A stretch of 64,000 nt of DNA from Caulobacteraceae bacterium (lineage in GTDB: Bacteria > Pseudomonadota > Alphaproteobacteria > Caulobacterales > Caulobacteraceae), in contig JANWHQ010000009.1 of the NCBI GenBank assembly GCA_025450315.1, positions 1 through 64,000 of the forward strand, read 5' to 3'. The first letter of the stretch is position 1. Each line of letters opens with the position of its first letter. Shown piece by piece: positions 32,799 to 43,178 of the stretch. Below the pieces are notes generated by a model. That model was not told the DNA's origin, did no database searches, and saw only the letters and a program-made list of their open reading frames with translations. A program made the translations under genes and the position numbers.

Positions 32799-33254
32799 AT
32801 GACCAGGACCTTCATCACGGCGGCGCTCGCCGGCGTCAGTCTGGCGGCCGCCTCTCTCGCAGGCGCTTCGGCGCAGGCCGCCCAGCCGCGGTTCGACACC
32901 GCCCTCGCTGCCCCTGGCGACGCCCAGCTGATCCAGGCGGCGCAACGCTGCTACAGAGGGGAATCTTCCGCCAACTGCCGTGAGCGCCTCGCGGTCGAGC
33001 AGCGCAGCCACAGACACTACGTCTATCGCAACGGCCGCTACGAGGACTCCTCGGGAGCCGCGGTCGCCGCCGGCATCTTCGGCTTCGTCCTCGGCGCCGC
33101 CATCGCCGGATCCCAGCAGGACCGCGACTACTACAACCGCCACCGCAACGACCGCAGCTGGCAAGAGCGCTGCCGGTCGAGCTACCGCGATTTCGATCCC
33201 CGCACTGGCACCTATGGCGGCAGTGACGGCTATCGCCACTACTGCACGCGCTAG
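32799..33254 (+). CDS. BA14K-like secreted/membrane protein
   Basis: Signal peptide; TM-like AAVAAGIFGFVLGAAIAG; C-term WQERCRSSYRDFDPRTGTYGGSDGYRHYC. Confidence 0.75.
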   Translation: MTRTFITAALAGVSLAAASLAGASAQAAQPRFDTALAAPGDAQLIQAAQRCYRGESSANCRERLAVEQRSHRHYVYRNGRYEDSSGAAVAAGIFGFVLGAAIAGSQQDRDYYNRHRNDRSWQERCRSSYRDFDPRTGTYGGSDGYRHYCTR

Positions 33255-33345
33255 GACCTAAGTCCGGCGGACTCGGCGGATTTCGACTAATCAGTTCCAG
33301 TCGGCGCCCAAACCAATCCGAAGGGGCGCCGGCCAGGAGCCGCCC

Positions 33346-33906
33346 GTGAGACGGAAGCACCATCGCGCCATTTCCTGGCCAGGCGGGGCAAGGGGAGCCG
33401 TCCGCGGCGGCGGGCCATGTCGACGGGTGCGGGACGTTCTGCTGGCGGCCTTCTTCTGCTTGCTCGCGCCGTCGCTCGGCATGGCTCAGTCCCCCACGGC
33501 GCCGGGCGTCCAGCCGTCCATCCCGGAAGGTGTCTGGCTTCTCGAGGGAAAGGCGGCGGTCGAGATCCTCGACTGCTCGGGCTCGATGTGCGGCCGGATC
33601 CTTTGGCTGCGGATTCCGCGCAACCCCCAGGGCGAGTTGGTGCGCGACAAGAAGAATCCGGACCCATCTCTGCGGCTGAGACCGCTGTGCGGCCTGACGG
33701 TGATCGGCGACTTGCGGCCGGACGGTCCGGGTCGCTGGAAAGATGGCTGGCTCTACAACCCTGACGAGGGCGTGAAATACAGGATCACGGCGCGGCTCGT
33801 TTCCAACGATGTGATCGTCGCGCGCGCCTATCTTCTGCTCCCTCTCTTCGGCAAGACCTTGACCCTGGCGCGCGTCCCGCATGGTCGATCCGAGGGATGG
33901 TGCTGA
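33346..33906 (+). CDS. DUF2147-family secreted protein
   Basis: PEGVWLLEGKAAVEILDCSGSMCGRILWLRIPRNPQGELVRDKKNPDPSLRLRPLCGLTVIGDLRPDGPGRWKDGWLYNPDEGVKY. Confidence 0.8.
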   Translation: MRRKHHRAISWPGGARGAVRGGGPCRRVRDVLLAAFFCLLAPSLGMAQSPTAPGVQPSIPEGVWLLEGKAAVEILDCSGSMCGRILWLRIPRNPQGELVRDKKNPDPSLRLRPLCGLTVIGDLRPDGPGRWKDGWLYNPDEGVKYRITARLVSNDVIVARAYLLLPLFGKTLTLARVPHGRSEGWC

Positions 33907-33991
33907 GCGCCGTCCCTCGCCGTGACGCCAAGGCTGCGCGGATCGGCTCAAGGTCCGACAAACGACCTTCGCAGGGTTGGCGTTGCGGGGT

Positions 33992-35380
33992 TCAGCTTCC
34001 CTGACGGCCAGGCCCGCCGGCGACGGCATGGGCCCCGACGATCCTGGCGACGGCCTCCGCATCGAACAGAGCGCTGTCCACCTTGAGGTAGGCCACCTGC
34101 TCGTCCGGCGCCGCGACGGCTTCCACGACTCCCGGCGCCTGCTCCAGCGAAGCCACGATCGCGCGCATGGCGGCCGCATCGGCGTTCTCCAGGCGCACGA
34201 TCCGCCCGGAGAAATGGCCGGGCCGGCGCATGGTGGCGGCGATCGCGAGCCAGATCAGCGCCACGGCGGCGGCGAACAGGAAAACGCCCCTGGCGCCGGC
34301 CAGCCCCGAAACCGCGCCTCCGGCGACCCCGCCGACGAAGATGCCCATGAACTGCGAGCTCGAGTAGACGCCGGTCGCCGTCCCCTTCGCATCCGCCGGC
34401 GCCGTCTTGGTGATCAGCGAGGGGAGCATCGCTTCCATGATGTTGAACGCCGTGAAGAACGCCAGGAGCGCCAGCGCGACGGTGACCGCTTGCCATCGCG
34501 CCAAGGCCAGGGCCGCCAAGCTCGCGACGAGGACAAGGATGGCGGCGAGGAAGACCTCCTTCATGCGGCCTCGCGCCTCGGCGACGGCGATCGCAGGCAG
34601 CATCAGCACGACCGATCCCGCCAGCACGGGCAGGTAGAGCTTCCACTCGGCGGCGGTGGAAAGGCGGAAGGCGCCGGCGATGATCTGGGGAACGGCGAGG
34701 AAGCTGGCCGTCAGGATGACGTGCAGCGCGAAGATCGCGACATCCAGCCTGAGCAGCTCGCCGTCGCGCAGAACGCGTCCAACCATGGCAGGGACGGCCT
34801 CGGCCCCGCGATGGCGGATCAGCCGGGCGGGCGTCGGGACGGCCAGCAGGGTAAGCGCGATCCCCACCGCCGCCAGCATGGCCGTGAACCAGAACACCCC
34901 GCCCAGGCCGAACCGCGCCGCGACGGCAGGACCGATCAGGATGGCCACGACGAACGACAGGCCGATCGTCATGCCCACGATCGCCATCGCGCGGGTGCGC
35001 ACCTCCTCGCGCGTCGAGTCCGCGACCAGGGCGAGGATCGAGGATCCGACCGCGCCGCATCCCTGGATGATCCTTCCCACCACCACGCCTTGGATGGTGT
35101 GGGCCAGCGCCGCTATGACGCTGCCGGCGCCGAACAGGGCCAGCCCGCCGCAGATCACGGTCTTGCGGCCGATCCGGTCCGAGACCAGGCCGAATGGAAT
35201 CTGCAGCAGTCCCTGGGCCAGGCCGTAGCCGCCCAGCGCCAGCCCGATCAAAGCCGGAGTCGCGCCCTGCAGCTTGTGGGCGTAGGTGGCGAACACCGGG
35301 TAGATCATGAACAGGCCCATCAGCCGCACGCCGAAGATGAAGGCGAGGGCGATCGCTGAGCGGATCTCGGTCTTGGTCAT
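33992..35380 (-). CDS. MFS transporter, YajR-like with C-terminal ferredoxin-like (YAM-type) domain
   Basis: GRKTVICGGLALFGAGSVIAALAHTIQGVVVGRIIQGCGAVGSSILALVADSTREEVRTRAMAIVGMTIG; C-term APGVVEAVAAPDEQVAYLKVDSALFDAEAVARIV. Confidence 0.82.
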   Translation of the reverse strand: MTKTEIRSAIALAFIFGVRLMGLFMIYPVFATYAHKLQGATPALIGLALGGYGLAQGLLQIPFGLVSDRIGRKTVICGGLALFGAGSVIAALAHTIQGVVVGRIIQGCGAVGSSILALVADSTREEVRTRAMAIVGMTIGLSFVVAILIGPAVAARFGLGGVFWFTAMLAAVGIALTLLAVPTPARLIRHRGAEAVPAMVGRVLRDGELLRLDVAIFALHVILTASFLAVPQIIAGAFRLSTAAEWKLYLPVLAGSVVLMLPAIAVAEARGRMKEVFLAAILVLVASLAALALARWQAVTVALALLAFFTAFNIMEAMLPSLITKTAPADAKGTATGVYSSSQFMGIFVGGVAGGAVSGLAGARGVFLFAAAVALIWLAIAATMRRPGHFSGRIVRLENADAAAMRAIVASLEQAPGVVEAVAAPDEQVAYLKVDSALFDAEAVARIVGAHAVAGGPGRQGS

Positions 35381-35482
35381 GCTTGCGTTCGCCGTCTGGC
35401 GGCGGCCCTCCGTCTTTGGGGACAGGACTTCGGCTGGTGCGCGGACGGCGTCGGGAAGTCGAACCTGGATTGGAAGGGCCGT

Positions 35483-36772
35483 TCAACCATTCTGCGCGCC
35501 GTCCTTCGTCTCGAAACCGCGGGCATGGGCCAGTTTCGCCACGCCGCCCGCCGGCTCCAGCGCGCGAAGGCCGCCCGTGTTCGAGGCCTGGACCAGCACG
35601 CCCAGGAGCATGACGGCTGCGAAGATCGACATCACGAAGACGCTGAGGCCAAGCGCCATGGACCTGTTCTTCGGCCTCGCCAGCCTGACCAGCTCGGCGG
35701 CCGTGGTGGGATAGAGCAGAGCGATGGCGTTGGAGCCCGGCTGGGCCCAGACCCGTCGCCTCACGCTGGTCTCGAAGAGGGCGAGCATGCGCAGCACGAT
35801 CAGCACCGCGAGGATGCACATCATGCTGCTGGGAATCCAGATGATGAAACCGCCCGTCTGCTCGTCGGCCATGGGCGTCATTCCAAACAGCCGTCCGTGG
35901 AGGTCGTACACCGGATAGAGTTCCACGCGCTTCAGCACGGTGACGGCGCCGAGAAGGATGTTCGACAGGATCACCAGGCCCAGCATCACCACGCGCACGC
36001 CATAGCGGAGCCCGTAGGGGGACTTGCGGCCGAACAGCCGCCACCACGGAAGGTGATGGTCGTCCATGTCGAGCACTGACTTCGGCGGCCGGCGGTCGAA
36101 GATCAGCCACCAGAAGAGCAGGCCCGCGATGAGCATGGTCACGTGCATCGTGTAGTGCACGCCGTCGTTCAGCACCGCGAAGTCGTGCAGTCGCGGGATT
36201 TGCCAGACATAGAGCGCCGCGACGAACAGGATCGTCGCGATGGCCGGATGGCCGAGGACGCCGAACAGCTCCTGGATGGCGCGACTGGAGGCGACCGGCG
36301 CCAGCACATTGCGGCGGACGGCGCGCGGCAGGCCGGCCGTGAGCAGGCCCTCGGGCCACGACAGGGCCAGCAGCATCGGCCCCACCATCCGCAGCAACAG
36401 GTGCTGGATCTGGTGGACCAGGAACAGGCGATCGGCGATGGAATCGATCGGCGACTGCAGCGACAGGAAGATGCAGGCCACCCCGGCGAAGAACAGGAGA
36501 TGCCGTCCGGGCGGAACGCGGTTGGCCGCGGCCCGGCGGCGCACCATCCCGTTGATGTAGATCGCCAGGACGAGGCCGGTGAGGATCACGATGTCGGGGG
36601 TGAAATCCCAGGCGCTCCAGGCGGTCCTGTCGGTGAGCGCGTCGCTTTCGTCGGCGAGCGCCGGCCCCGCGCCGGCCAGCAGGATCAGTGCGCCGCCCAG
36701 CACACGGCCGAGGAAGGGGTTGCAGGGCGGCCGCGGGCGGCGCGCCTGACCCGACGCGATCAACTCAATCAT
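35483..36772 (-). CDS. Caa3-type CtaG-family cytochrome c oxidase assembly factor
   Basis: WDFTPDIVILTGLVLAIYINGMVRRRAAANRVPPGRHLLFFAGVACIFLSLQSPIDSIADRLFLVHQIQHLLLRMVGPMLLALSWPEGL. Confidence 0.85.
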   Translation of the reverse strand: MIELIASGQARRPRPPCNPFLGRVLGGALILLAGAGPALADESDALTDRTAWSAWDFTPDIVILTGLVLAIYINGMVRRRAAANRVPPGRHLLFFAGVACIFLSLQSPIDSIADRLFLVHQIQHLLLRMVGPMLLALSWPEGLLTAGLPRAVRRNVLAPVASSRAIQELFGVLGHPAIATILFVAALYVWQIPRLHDFAVLNDGVHYTMHVTMLIAGLLFWWLIFDRRPPKSVLDMDDHHLPWWRLFGRKSPYGLRYGVRVVMLGLVILSNILLGAVTVLKRVELYPVYDLHGRLFGMTPMADEQTGGFIIWIPSSMMCILAVLIVLRMLALFETSVRRRVWAQPGSNAIALLYPTTAAELVRLARPKNRSMALGLSVFVMSIFAAVMLLGVLVQASNTGGLRALEPAGGVAKLAHARGFETKDGAQNG

Positions 36773-36972
36773 GGCGTGGCTCGCAATGGACGCGGCGGAG
36801 AGTGCGGGCGGCCTGTCAGCGGCGATCGATCCCTCGCCACCACGGGATAGAGCCCACAGGTGCGGGCGACGCAAGGATTTTCATCATGGCGTGATATTGC
36901 GGCGCCGAAGCTGCGAGCCGAAAGGCTTGTGGCGGTCCCCCCGGCCGAGACCGCCTGCCGATCCCCGGCCCC

Positions 36973-38724
36973 TTACCGCCGCTCTGCCGTCCGATGCGCC
37001 GGCTTTCCCTTCGCCCGCTCGCGCTGATGCGGCTTGGGCCGGGTTGAGTTGGCCGGCCCCGGCGCGCCCGCAGGTTCGATCGCCACGTCGCCCCTGGCGG
37101 TGGTGCGCAGCGCCTCCCGGAAGCGGGCCTCGGCGTCGGCGGCGATCTCGAACTTGGTCTCGCGCGGGAAGATGCGGATGGCGCCGATGTCCTTCTTGGT
37201 CACGTGGCCGCGGCGGCAGATCAGGGGGATCAGCCACTTGGGGTCGGCGTTGTTCTCGCGCCCCACCGGCAGGCGGAACCAGACGCCCGCACCGGGCTCC
37301 AGCGGGCTGTGGGGTTCGCCCTTGCGGCCCGGCGGCCCGCCGTCCCCTCGCCCGCCCCGCGCATCGCGGCCTTCGCGGCCCGGGCGGGGTTCACGCGGCG
37401 GGGAGGCGTCGGCGCGGCGGTCGTCGAACACCTCCTCAGGATCCGGCAGATTGGAGCGATAGAGGCGCACCAGGGCTGCGGCCACCACCTCGGGCGGACT
37501 GCCGGCCAGGAGCTTGCGGCCGAGCGCCAGGTCGTCGTCGGAGGGAGCGTCCTGCAGCAGCGGGCTGTCAAGCAGGCGCTGCTGGTCGCGCTCGCGGATC
37601 TCGTCGGCCGAGGGCGGGCCCGACCAGGCGGCGGTCACCTGCGCCGAGGCCAGCAGCTGCTCGGCCTTGCGCCGGCGGGTGTAGGGCACCAGCAGCACCG
37701 AGACGCCCTTGCGGCCGGCCCGGCCGGTGCGCCCGCTGCGATGCAGCAGGGCCGGCTTGTTCTGCGGCAGCTCGGCGTGGATCACCAGGTCAAGGGCCGG
37801 CAGGTCGAGCCCGCGCGCGGCGACGTCGGTGGCGACACAGGCGCGGGCGTGGCCGTCGCGCAGGGCCTGCAGGGCGTCGGTCCGCTCCTTCTGGCTGAGC
37901 TCGCCCGACAGGGCGACGGCGCTGAACCCCCGGTCGCGCAGGGCGGCGTAGAGGTGGCGCACCGCCTCGCGCGTGGCGCAGAAGATCAGGGCGCTGGGGG
38001 CGTCGAAATAGCGGAGCACATTGACCACGGCCTGCTCGATCTCGTTGGGCGCCACGCGCAGGGCCCGGTACTCGATGTCGCCGTGCGGCTCGTCGCGGCG
38101 GTTGGTGTCGATGCGGACGGCGTCCCGCTGATAGCGGCGGGCCAGGGCGGCGATCTCGCGGGCGATGGTGGCCGAGAACATCAGCGTCCGCCGCCCGGCC
38201 GGCGCGGCGTCCAGGATCTCCTCGAGGTCCTCGCGGAAGCCCAGGTCCAGCATCTCGTCGGCCTCGTCCAGCACCACCACCTTCAGGGCCGAGAGGTCGA
38301 GGTTGCCGCGCTCCAGGTGGTCGCGCAGCCGGCCGGGTGTGCCGACCACGATGTGGCAGCCGGCCGCCAGGGCGCGCTGCTCGCGCCGCGCGTCCATGCC
38401 GCCCACGCAGGTGACGATCCGGCCCTGGGCGTCGGCATAGAGCCAGCCGAGCTCGCGGCTGACCTGCAGGGCCAGCTCGCGGGTGGGGGCGATCACCAGG
38501 CAGAGCGGCGGCCCGGCGGGGGCAAGGCGGTCCTCCTGGCCGAGCAGCTCGCCGGCCGCGGCCAGGCCGAAGCCGACGGTCTTGCCCGATCCGGTCTGGG
38601 CCGAGACCAGGAGGTCCGCGCCCGGGGGGGCCTGAAGGATCGCGGCCTGGACGGAGGTGGGCTGGTCGTAGCCTTGCGCGGCCAGGGTCCTGGCCAGCGC
38701 GGGATGGGCATTGGGAAACGGCAT
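36973..38724 (-). CDS. DEAD/DEAH-box RNA helicase
   Basis: SAQTGSGKTVGFGLA, APTRELALQ, VLDEADEMLDLGF, MFSATI, HRSGRTGRAGRKG. Confidence 0.95.
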   Translation of the reverse strand: MPFPNAHPALARTLAAQGYDQPTSVQAAILQAPPGADLLVSAQTGSGKTVGFGLAAAGELLGQEDRLAPAGPPLCLVIAPTRELALQVSRELGWLYADAQGRIVTCVGGMDARREQRALAAGCHIVVGTPGRLRDHLERGNLDLSALKVVVLDEADEMLDLGFREDLEEILDAAPAGRRTLMFSATIAREIAALARRYQRDAVRIDTNRRDEPHGDIEYRALRVAPNEIEQAVVNVLRYFDAPSALIFCATREAVRHLYAALRDRGFSAVALSGELSQKERTDALQALRDGHARACVATDVAARGLDLPALDLVIHAELPQNKPALLHRSGRTGRAGRKGVSVLLVPYTRRRKAEQLLASAQVTAAWSGPPSADEIRERDQQRLLDSPLLQDAPSDDDLALGRKLLAGSPPEVVAAALVRLYRSNLPDPEEVFDDRRADASPPREPRPGREGRDARGGRGDGGPPGRKGEPHSPLEPGAGVWFRLPVGRENNADPKWLIPLICRRGHVTKKDIGAIRIFPRETKFEIAADAEARFREALRTTARGDVAIEPAGAPGPANSTRPKPHQRERAKGKPAHRTAERR

Positions 38725-38895
38725 CGGGTCCTCGCACGCCCCACCGGCCATACGCGCCCAGGACGAGCGCGCCCCTATAGCAGGGTTTGGCACTCGAGGA
38801 CGCGGGCGAACGCGGAGGGGGGCGGCCCAAGGCCAAGCTCTGGACAGAGGCTCCCCTGCCGCCGACAACAGTCTCGGCGGTGAGCGCATCGGGGG

Positions 38896-39660
38896 GTGGG
38901 CATGTCCAGTTCGGCAGTGGCGGCGCAGCGGGCGTGGCCCCCGTCGTCGGATCGCAAGGCCTATATCGTCTGGATGGCGGCGGTCTGGGTCGCGGTGCTC
39001 TCGGGCTTCGGCCTGGATTTCGTGCGCTATCTGGGCGAGCGCCCGGCCCCGCCGCTGATCCTGCACCTGCACGGCGCCGTCTTCGTCGCCTGGATGGCGC
39101 TGGTTTCCACCCAGATCTTCCTGGTCGAGACCTCCAGGGTGAAGCTGCACCGGCAGCTGGGCTGGTGGACGGTGGGCGTCTCGGCGGCGATGGTCCCGCT
39201 GGGGCTGGTCGCGGCCATGGTGGACCAGGCCCGGTCGGTGAGCCATCCCGACTACGCCCCCCAGTTCCTGGCCCTGGAGTTCGAGGAGATGTTCGCCTTC
39301 TCGACCTGCATGATCGCGGGGGTGCTGACGCGCAAGGATCCGGCCGCGCACAAGCGATGGATGATCCTGACGGCGGTGGCCATCTCCGACGCCGGCTTCG
39401 CCCGGATCGGGCTCAACGGCCTCAAGATCAGCCTGCCAGGACCGTTCGGATGGTGGCTAACCTACTTCTGGGGCATCGCGCTGCTGCTGATCGCGATGAT
39501 CGGCTGGGACCTTTGGCGCCGCCGGCGCGTGCACAAGGCCGTCCTCGCCGGGGCCGCGGTCCTCTGGGGCGGGCAGGTGGTGGCCACGACGCTCGAATTC
39601 TCGCCGGCCTGGAAGGCGGCGATGGTCGCCCTGGTGAAGTGGTGGGGCTACGCCGGGTGA
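38896..39660 (+). CDS. Multi-TM membrane protein of unknown function
   Basis: Several hydrophobic helices: AYIVWMAAVWVAVLSGFGLDFVRYLG...LILHLHGAVFVAWMALVSTQIFLVE. Confidence 0.7.
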   Translation: MGMSSSAVAAQRAWPPSSDRKAYIVWMAAVWVAVLSGFGLDFVRYLGERPAPPLILHLHGAVFVAWMALVSTQIFLVETSRVKLHRQLGWWTVGVSAAMVPLGLVAAMVDQARSVSHPDYAPQFLALEFEEMFAFSTCMIAGVLTRKDPAAHKRWMILTAVAISDAGFARIGLNGLKISLPGPFGWWLTYFWGIALLLIAMIGWDLWRRRRVHKAVLAGAAVLWGGQVVATTLEFSPAWKAAMVALVKWWGYAG

Positions 39661-39694
39661 GGGCCGCGCGCCCGCAGCGGAAAAGGGGCGACCG

Positions 39695-40786
39695 GTGACG
39701 AAGGCCTGGCTCATCGCGGCGGCGGCGCTCGCCATCGGCTCCATCGCCGCCGCCCAACCGGCGCCTGGCCCCTCCATGCGCGGCGACGGACCGCCGCCGG
39801 CCGCGCGGCCGTTCAGCGTCACGCGCTCGGATCCCGGGCTGGACGCCATCGTGCCGCCAGGGGCGAAGCTGGAGCTGATGGCCAGCGGCTTCGGGCTGAA
39901 CGAGGGGCCGGTCTGGGTCCCCGACGCGCACGGCGGCTATCTGCTGGTCAGCGGCCTGCTCGACAACGTCATCTACAAGATCACCTCCGACAAGCAGGTG
40001 TCGGTCTATCTGGAGAAGGCCGGCTTCAGCGGCGCCGATCCCAGCCATACCGGCGCCCAGACCCGCTCGGGCCGCTCGCACGTGCTCTTGATCGGGCCCG
40101 GCTGCACCGGGCTCGACACCCAGGGCCGGTTGATCTGGTGCGCCGACAACGACCGGGCGGTGATGCGCCTGGAGAAGGACGGCCGGCGGACGGTGCTGTC
40201 GGCCGGCGCTCCGGACGGGCGGCGCTTCTCGGGTCCCAACGACCTCGCCATCCGCCGCGACGACGGGATCTACGTCACCGACAACGACTTCGGCCTCAGG
40301 GACGCCGGCAAGAGCCCCGACAAGCAGATGCCCAACGGAATCTGGCTGATCCGGGACGGCCAGTCCCGGCTGGTGCTGAGCGACAAGGACCTGGGCGGCA
40401 TCCCCAACGGCGTCGCCCTCTCGCCCGACGAGCGCTGGCTCTACCTCACCGCCTTCTCCAGGCTCTGGCGCTACGAGGTGAAGCCGGACGGCTCGCTGGG
40501 CGCGCGCACCCTGTTCGCCGAGGGCCCCGGCATCGGCGACGGCATGAAGGTCGACAAGGCGGGGAACGTCTATTCGACCTCGGGCGGCGGGCCGGGCGTG
40601 ATCCGCATCACCTCGCCCGGCGGCAAGCTGCTGGGCTTCCTCAACCTGCCGATCTACGGCGGCGAGCCCAAGAAGCAGATCTGCGCCACCAATGTCGCCT
40701 TCGGCGGGCCGGGCGGCCACGACCTCTTCATCGCCGCCTGCGACGACGTCTTCAGGATCAGGCTGCGCAGCACCGGCGGGCGGTAG
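39695..40786 (+). CDS. SMP-30/gluconolactonase-family protein (exported)
   Basis: Signal peptide; GLNEGPVWVPDAHGGYLLVSGLLDNVIYKI...GPNDLAIRRDDGIYVTDNDFG...PNGVALSPDERWLYLT. Confidence 0.9.
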   Translation: MTKAWLIAAAALAIGSIAAAQPAPGPSMRGDGPPPAARPFSVTRSDPGLDAIVPPGAKLELMASGFGLNEGPVWVPDAHGGYLLVSGLLDNVIYKITSDKQVSVYLEKAGFSGADPSHTGAQTRSGRSHVLLIGPGCTGLDTQGRLIWCADNDRAVMRLEKDGRRTVLSAGAPDGRRFSGPNDLAIRRDDGIYVTDNDFGLRDAGKSPDKQMPNGIWLIRDGQSRLVLSDKDLGGIPNGVALSPDERWLYLTAFSRLWRYEVKPDGSLGARTLFAEGPGIGDGMKVDKAGNVYSTSGGGPGVIRITSPGGKLLGFLNLPIYGGEPKKQICATNVAFGGPGGHDLFIAACDDVFRIRLRSTGGR

Positions 40787-40789
40787 GGT

Positions 40790-41890
40790 TCAGGCCCCGC
40801 GCCAGCGCGCCGGGCGGACGGGCTGGGCCCGATAGGCGCCGCGCCCCGAAGACAGCTCCCGCCAGGTCCAGCCCCAGGCCAGGGCGGCGAGGCCGAGGCC
40901 GGCGATCCCCGCCGTCGGCTGGGCGGCGGGCGGGATCAGGCGGGCCAGGGTGATCAGCACGATCGGCGCGATGGTGAGCCACAGGACCTTCGGCCCGCCG
41001 AAGCGGAAGTCCAGCGGCAGCCGCAGGGACAGGATCGGAATCGCCGCCCAGGCGAGCGTGGCCAACCGATCGGTCTCGGCGCCGCGTACGGTGTAGACGG
41101 TCCAGAGGCCGGCGAAGGCGCAGGCGCCGACGGCCAGCACGAACCCCTGGAGGACGGCGGTCAGGCCCAGGGCGCCGATGGGCAAGGCGCGCAGCGCCCG
41201 CACCGAGCGCACCGGCGTCGACCCGCCGATCGCCCAGATCACCAGGACGATGACCAACGACTGGCTGGGCAGGGCGCTGGCGGTGCCCGCCGGTCCAGGT
41301 TCGCCGGGGGAGGGCGGCCAGAAGCCGACCGCGACGCCGCTGGCGGCGGCCATGGCCAGGGAGGCGAGCACCAAGGGCGACAGCGCCGGCCATCCCGGAA
41401 ACCCCGGCGCCGGGTTCCTCGCGCCAGGCTTGGCCGCCGCCCTGAGCGCGCCCAGCGACAGGCGCCGAGCCTGGGCGACACCGACGGCGATCGCGGCCAT
41501 GGCCGTCATCGCCAGCATCTGGATTCCCAGCGCCTTGGCGATCTCAGGCGGCGCGGCCTGGGGTCCGCCGACGACCGCGTGGATCGCCAGGGCCAGGGCC
41601 ATGGCCAGCAGGATCCAGCTCAGCGGCAGGCCAAGGGCGACCCACGCCTGCGCCTGGCGCCGCCCCAGCCTCGACACCGGCAGCACGCGCCAGGTCCTGA
41701 ATTTGGAGAGATAGGGCGCGCTGGGCAGGAAGGCCCACACGGCGCCGGAGAACCACAAGGATCCCGCCCAGGTGGCGGGGCTGTACAGCCAGGCGCCGTC
41801 GAGCGCGCCCAGCGTCAGCAGGACCCCCGACGCCACCACGAACCACGCGGGCCGGACGTCCTTCAGCAACCGCAAGACCGCCGCGGACAT
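40790..41890 (-). CDS. Predicted ABC transporter permease/multi-TM protein
   Basis: Multiple TM helices; directly downstream of ABC ATPase, same strand. Confidence 0.65.
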   Translation of the reverse strand: MSAAVLRLLKDVRPAWFVVASGVLLTLGALDGAWLYSPATWAGSLWFSGAVWAFLPSAPYLSKFRTWRVLPVSRLGRRQAQAWVALGLPLSWILLAMALALAIHAVVGGPQAAPPEIAKALGIQMLAMTAMAAIAVGVAQARRLSLGALRAAAKPGARNPAPGFPGWPALSPLVLASLAMAAASGVAVGFWPPSPGEPGPAGTASALPSQSLVIVLVIWAIGGSTPVRSVRALRALPIGALGLTAVLQGFVLAVGACAFAGLWTVYTVRGAETDRLATLAWAAIPILSLRLPLDFRFGGPKVLWLTIAPIVLITLARLIPPAAQPTAGIAGLGLAALAWGWTWRELSSGRGAYRAQPVRPARWRGA

Positions 41891-41893
41891 CCC

Positions 41894-42778
41894 TCAGGCC
41901 TCCACGTCGGAGGTCAGGGCCACCACCAGCTCGTCGAGGGTCACCGGCGCCTCGGCCAGCGGCCGGATGCCGGAGGCGGCCATGGCCTCCGGATCGGCGG
42001 CATGGCGATCGACCAGCAGGCGCGCCCGATCGCCGTCGCGCTCCAGCAGCCGCACTCCCATCGGCTCGGGCACGAGACCGTCGGCCCGCACGGTCGCATC
42101 CACGGTCACGTAGCGCCGCAACAGCTCGTCCATGGCGCCCGAGGCGATGATGCGGCCGCGGTCCAGGATGATCAGGCGGTCGGCCAGGCGCTCCAGGTCG
42201 GTCAGCTGATGCGAAGAGATCAGCACGGCCCGGTCCTCGCGCGCCACGAAGCGCAGGATCTCGGAGAAGAGGAGGCGGCGGGCGGCGGCGTCCAGGCCCA
42301 CGGTCGGCTCGTCGAGCAGCAGCAGCTCGGCGTCCCGCCGCGCCAGGGCCATGACCAGGGACAGCTTGATGCGGGCGCCGAACGACAGGCCCGCGATGCG
42401 CTCGTCGCGGCCGATGCCGAACTGGTCCATCAGCCAGGCGCAGCGATCGCGGTCCCAGTCCGGATAGAAGCCGCTGACGAAGTCGATCGCCCGGCCCACC
42501 TTGCCCCAGGCCAGGAAGTCGAGGTCGGGACTGACGTAGGCGACCTTGGACTTGATCGGCGCCTCCTCCTGCGGCTGATCCAGGCCGAGCACGCGGATGC
42601 GGCCGTGGTCCGGACGGCCCATGCCCATGATCAGGTCGAGCGTGGTGGTCTTGCCGGCGCCGTTGGGCCCGACCAGGGCGGTGACCGAGCCGCGAGGCGC
42701 GACCAGGTCCAATGGCCCCAGCTGGAACTTGCCGATCTTGCAGGACACGCCTTCGAGCCGAACCGCGGCGTCCGTCAT
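41894..42778 (-). CDS. ABC transporter ATP-binding protein
   Basis: VTALVGPNGAGKTTTLDLIMGMGRPDHGRIRV...LSFGARIKLSLVMALARRDAELLLLDEPTVGLD. Confidence 0.93.
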   Translation of the reverse strand: MTDAAVRLEGVSCKIGKFQLGPLDLVAPRGSVTALVGPNGAGKTTTLDLIMGMGRPDHGRIRVLGLDQPQEEAPIKSKVAYVSPDLDFLAWGKVGRAIDFVSGFYPDWDRDRCAWLMDQFGIGRDERIAGLSFGARIKLSLVMALARRDAELLLLDEPTVGLDAAARRLLFSEILRFVAREDRAVLISSHQLTDLERLADRLIILDRGRIIASGAMDELLRRYVTVDATVRADGLVPEPMGVRLLERDGDRARLLVDRHAADPEAMAASGIRPLAEAPVTLDELVVALTSDVEA

Positions 42779-43173
42779 GTCGTTGTCTCCGACAGCTCGT
42801 GTTGGAACAGGTCGAGGATCTCGGCGTCGCTGAGGCCGGCCTTGCGGCCCGCCTCGATCGCCGCCTTCAGGCCATCGCGCGCGGCGCGGGCGTTCTCGTC
42901 GCGCAGGCGCTGGACCCCGGCCGGGGCCAGGAAGGCGCCCAGGCCCTGGCGCTTGAAGATCACCCCGTCGCGCTCGAGCTCCTCGTAGGCCCGCTTGACC
43001 GTGATCACGCTGACCAGGAGGTCGGCCGCCAGGGTCCGGATCGAGGGCAAGGGCTCGGAGGGATCCACCCGGCCGGCCGCCACCTCCCGCTTCACCGCCG
43101 CCACGATCTGTTCGTAGAGCGGCCCCGAAGCGGCCGGCGAGATCGGCCCGAAGCGAAGGGAACCTGTATTCAT
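42775..43173 (-). CDS. GntR-family regulator, YtrA type
   Basis: GPLYEQIVAAVKREVAAGRVDPSEPLPSIRTLAADLLVSVITVKRAYEELERDGVIFKRQGLGAFLA; short C-term. Confidence 0.92.
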   Translation of the reverse strand: MNTGSLRFGPISPAASGPLYEQIVAAVKREVAAGRVDPSEPLPSIRTLAADLLVSVITVKRAYEELERDGVIFKRQGLGAFLAPAGVQRLRDENARAARDGLKAAIEAGRKAGLSDAEILDLFQHELSETTT

Positions 43174-43178
43174 ATACT

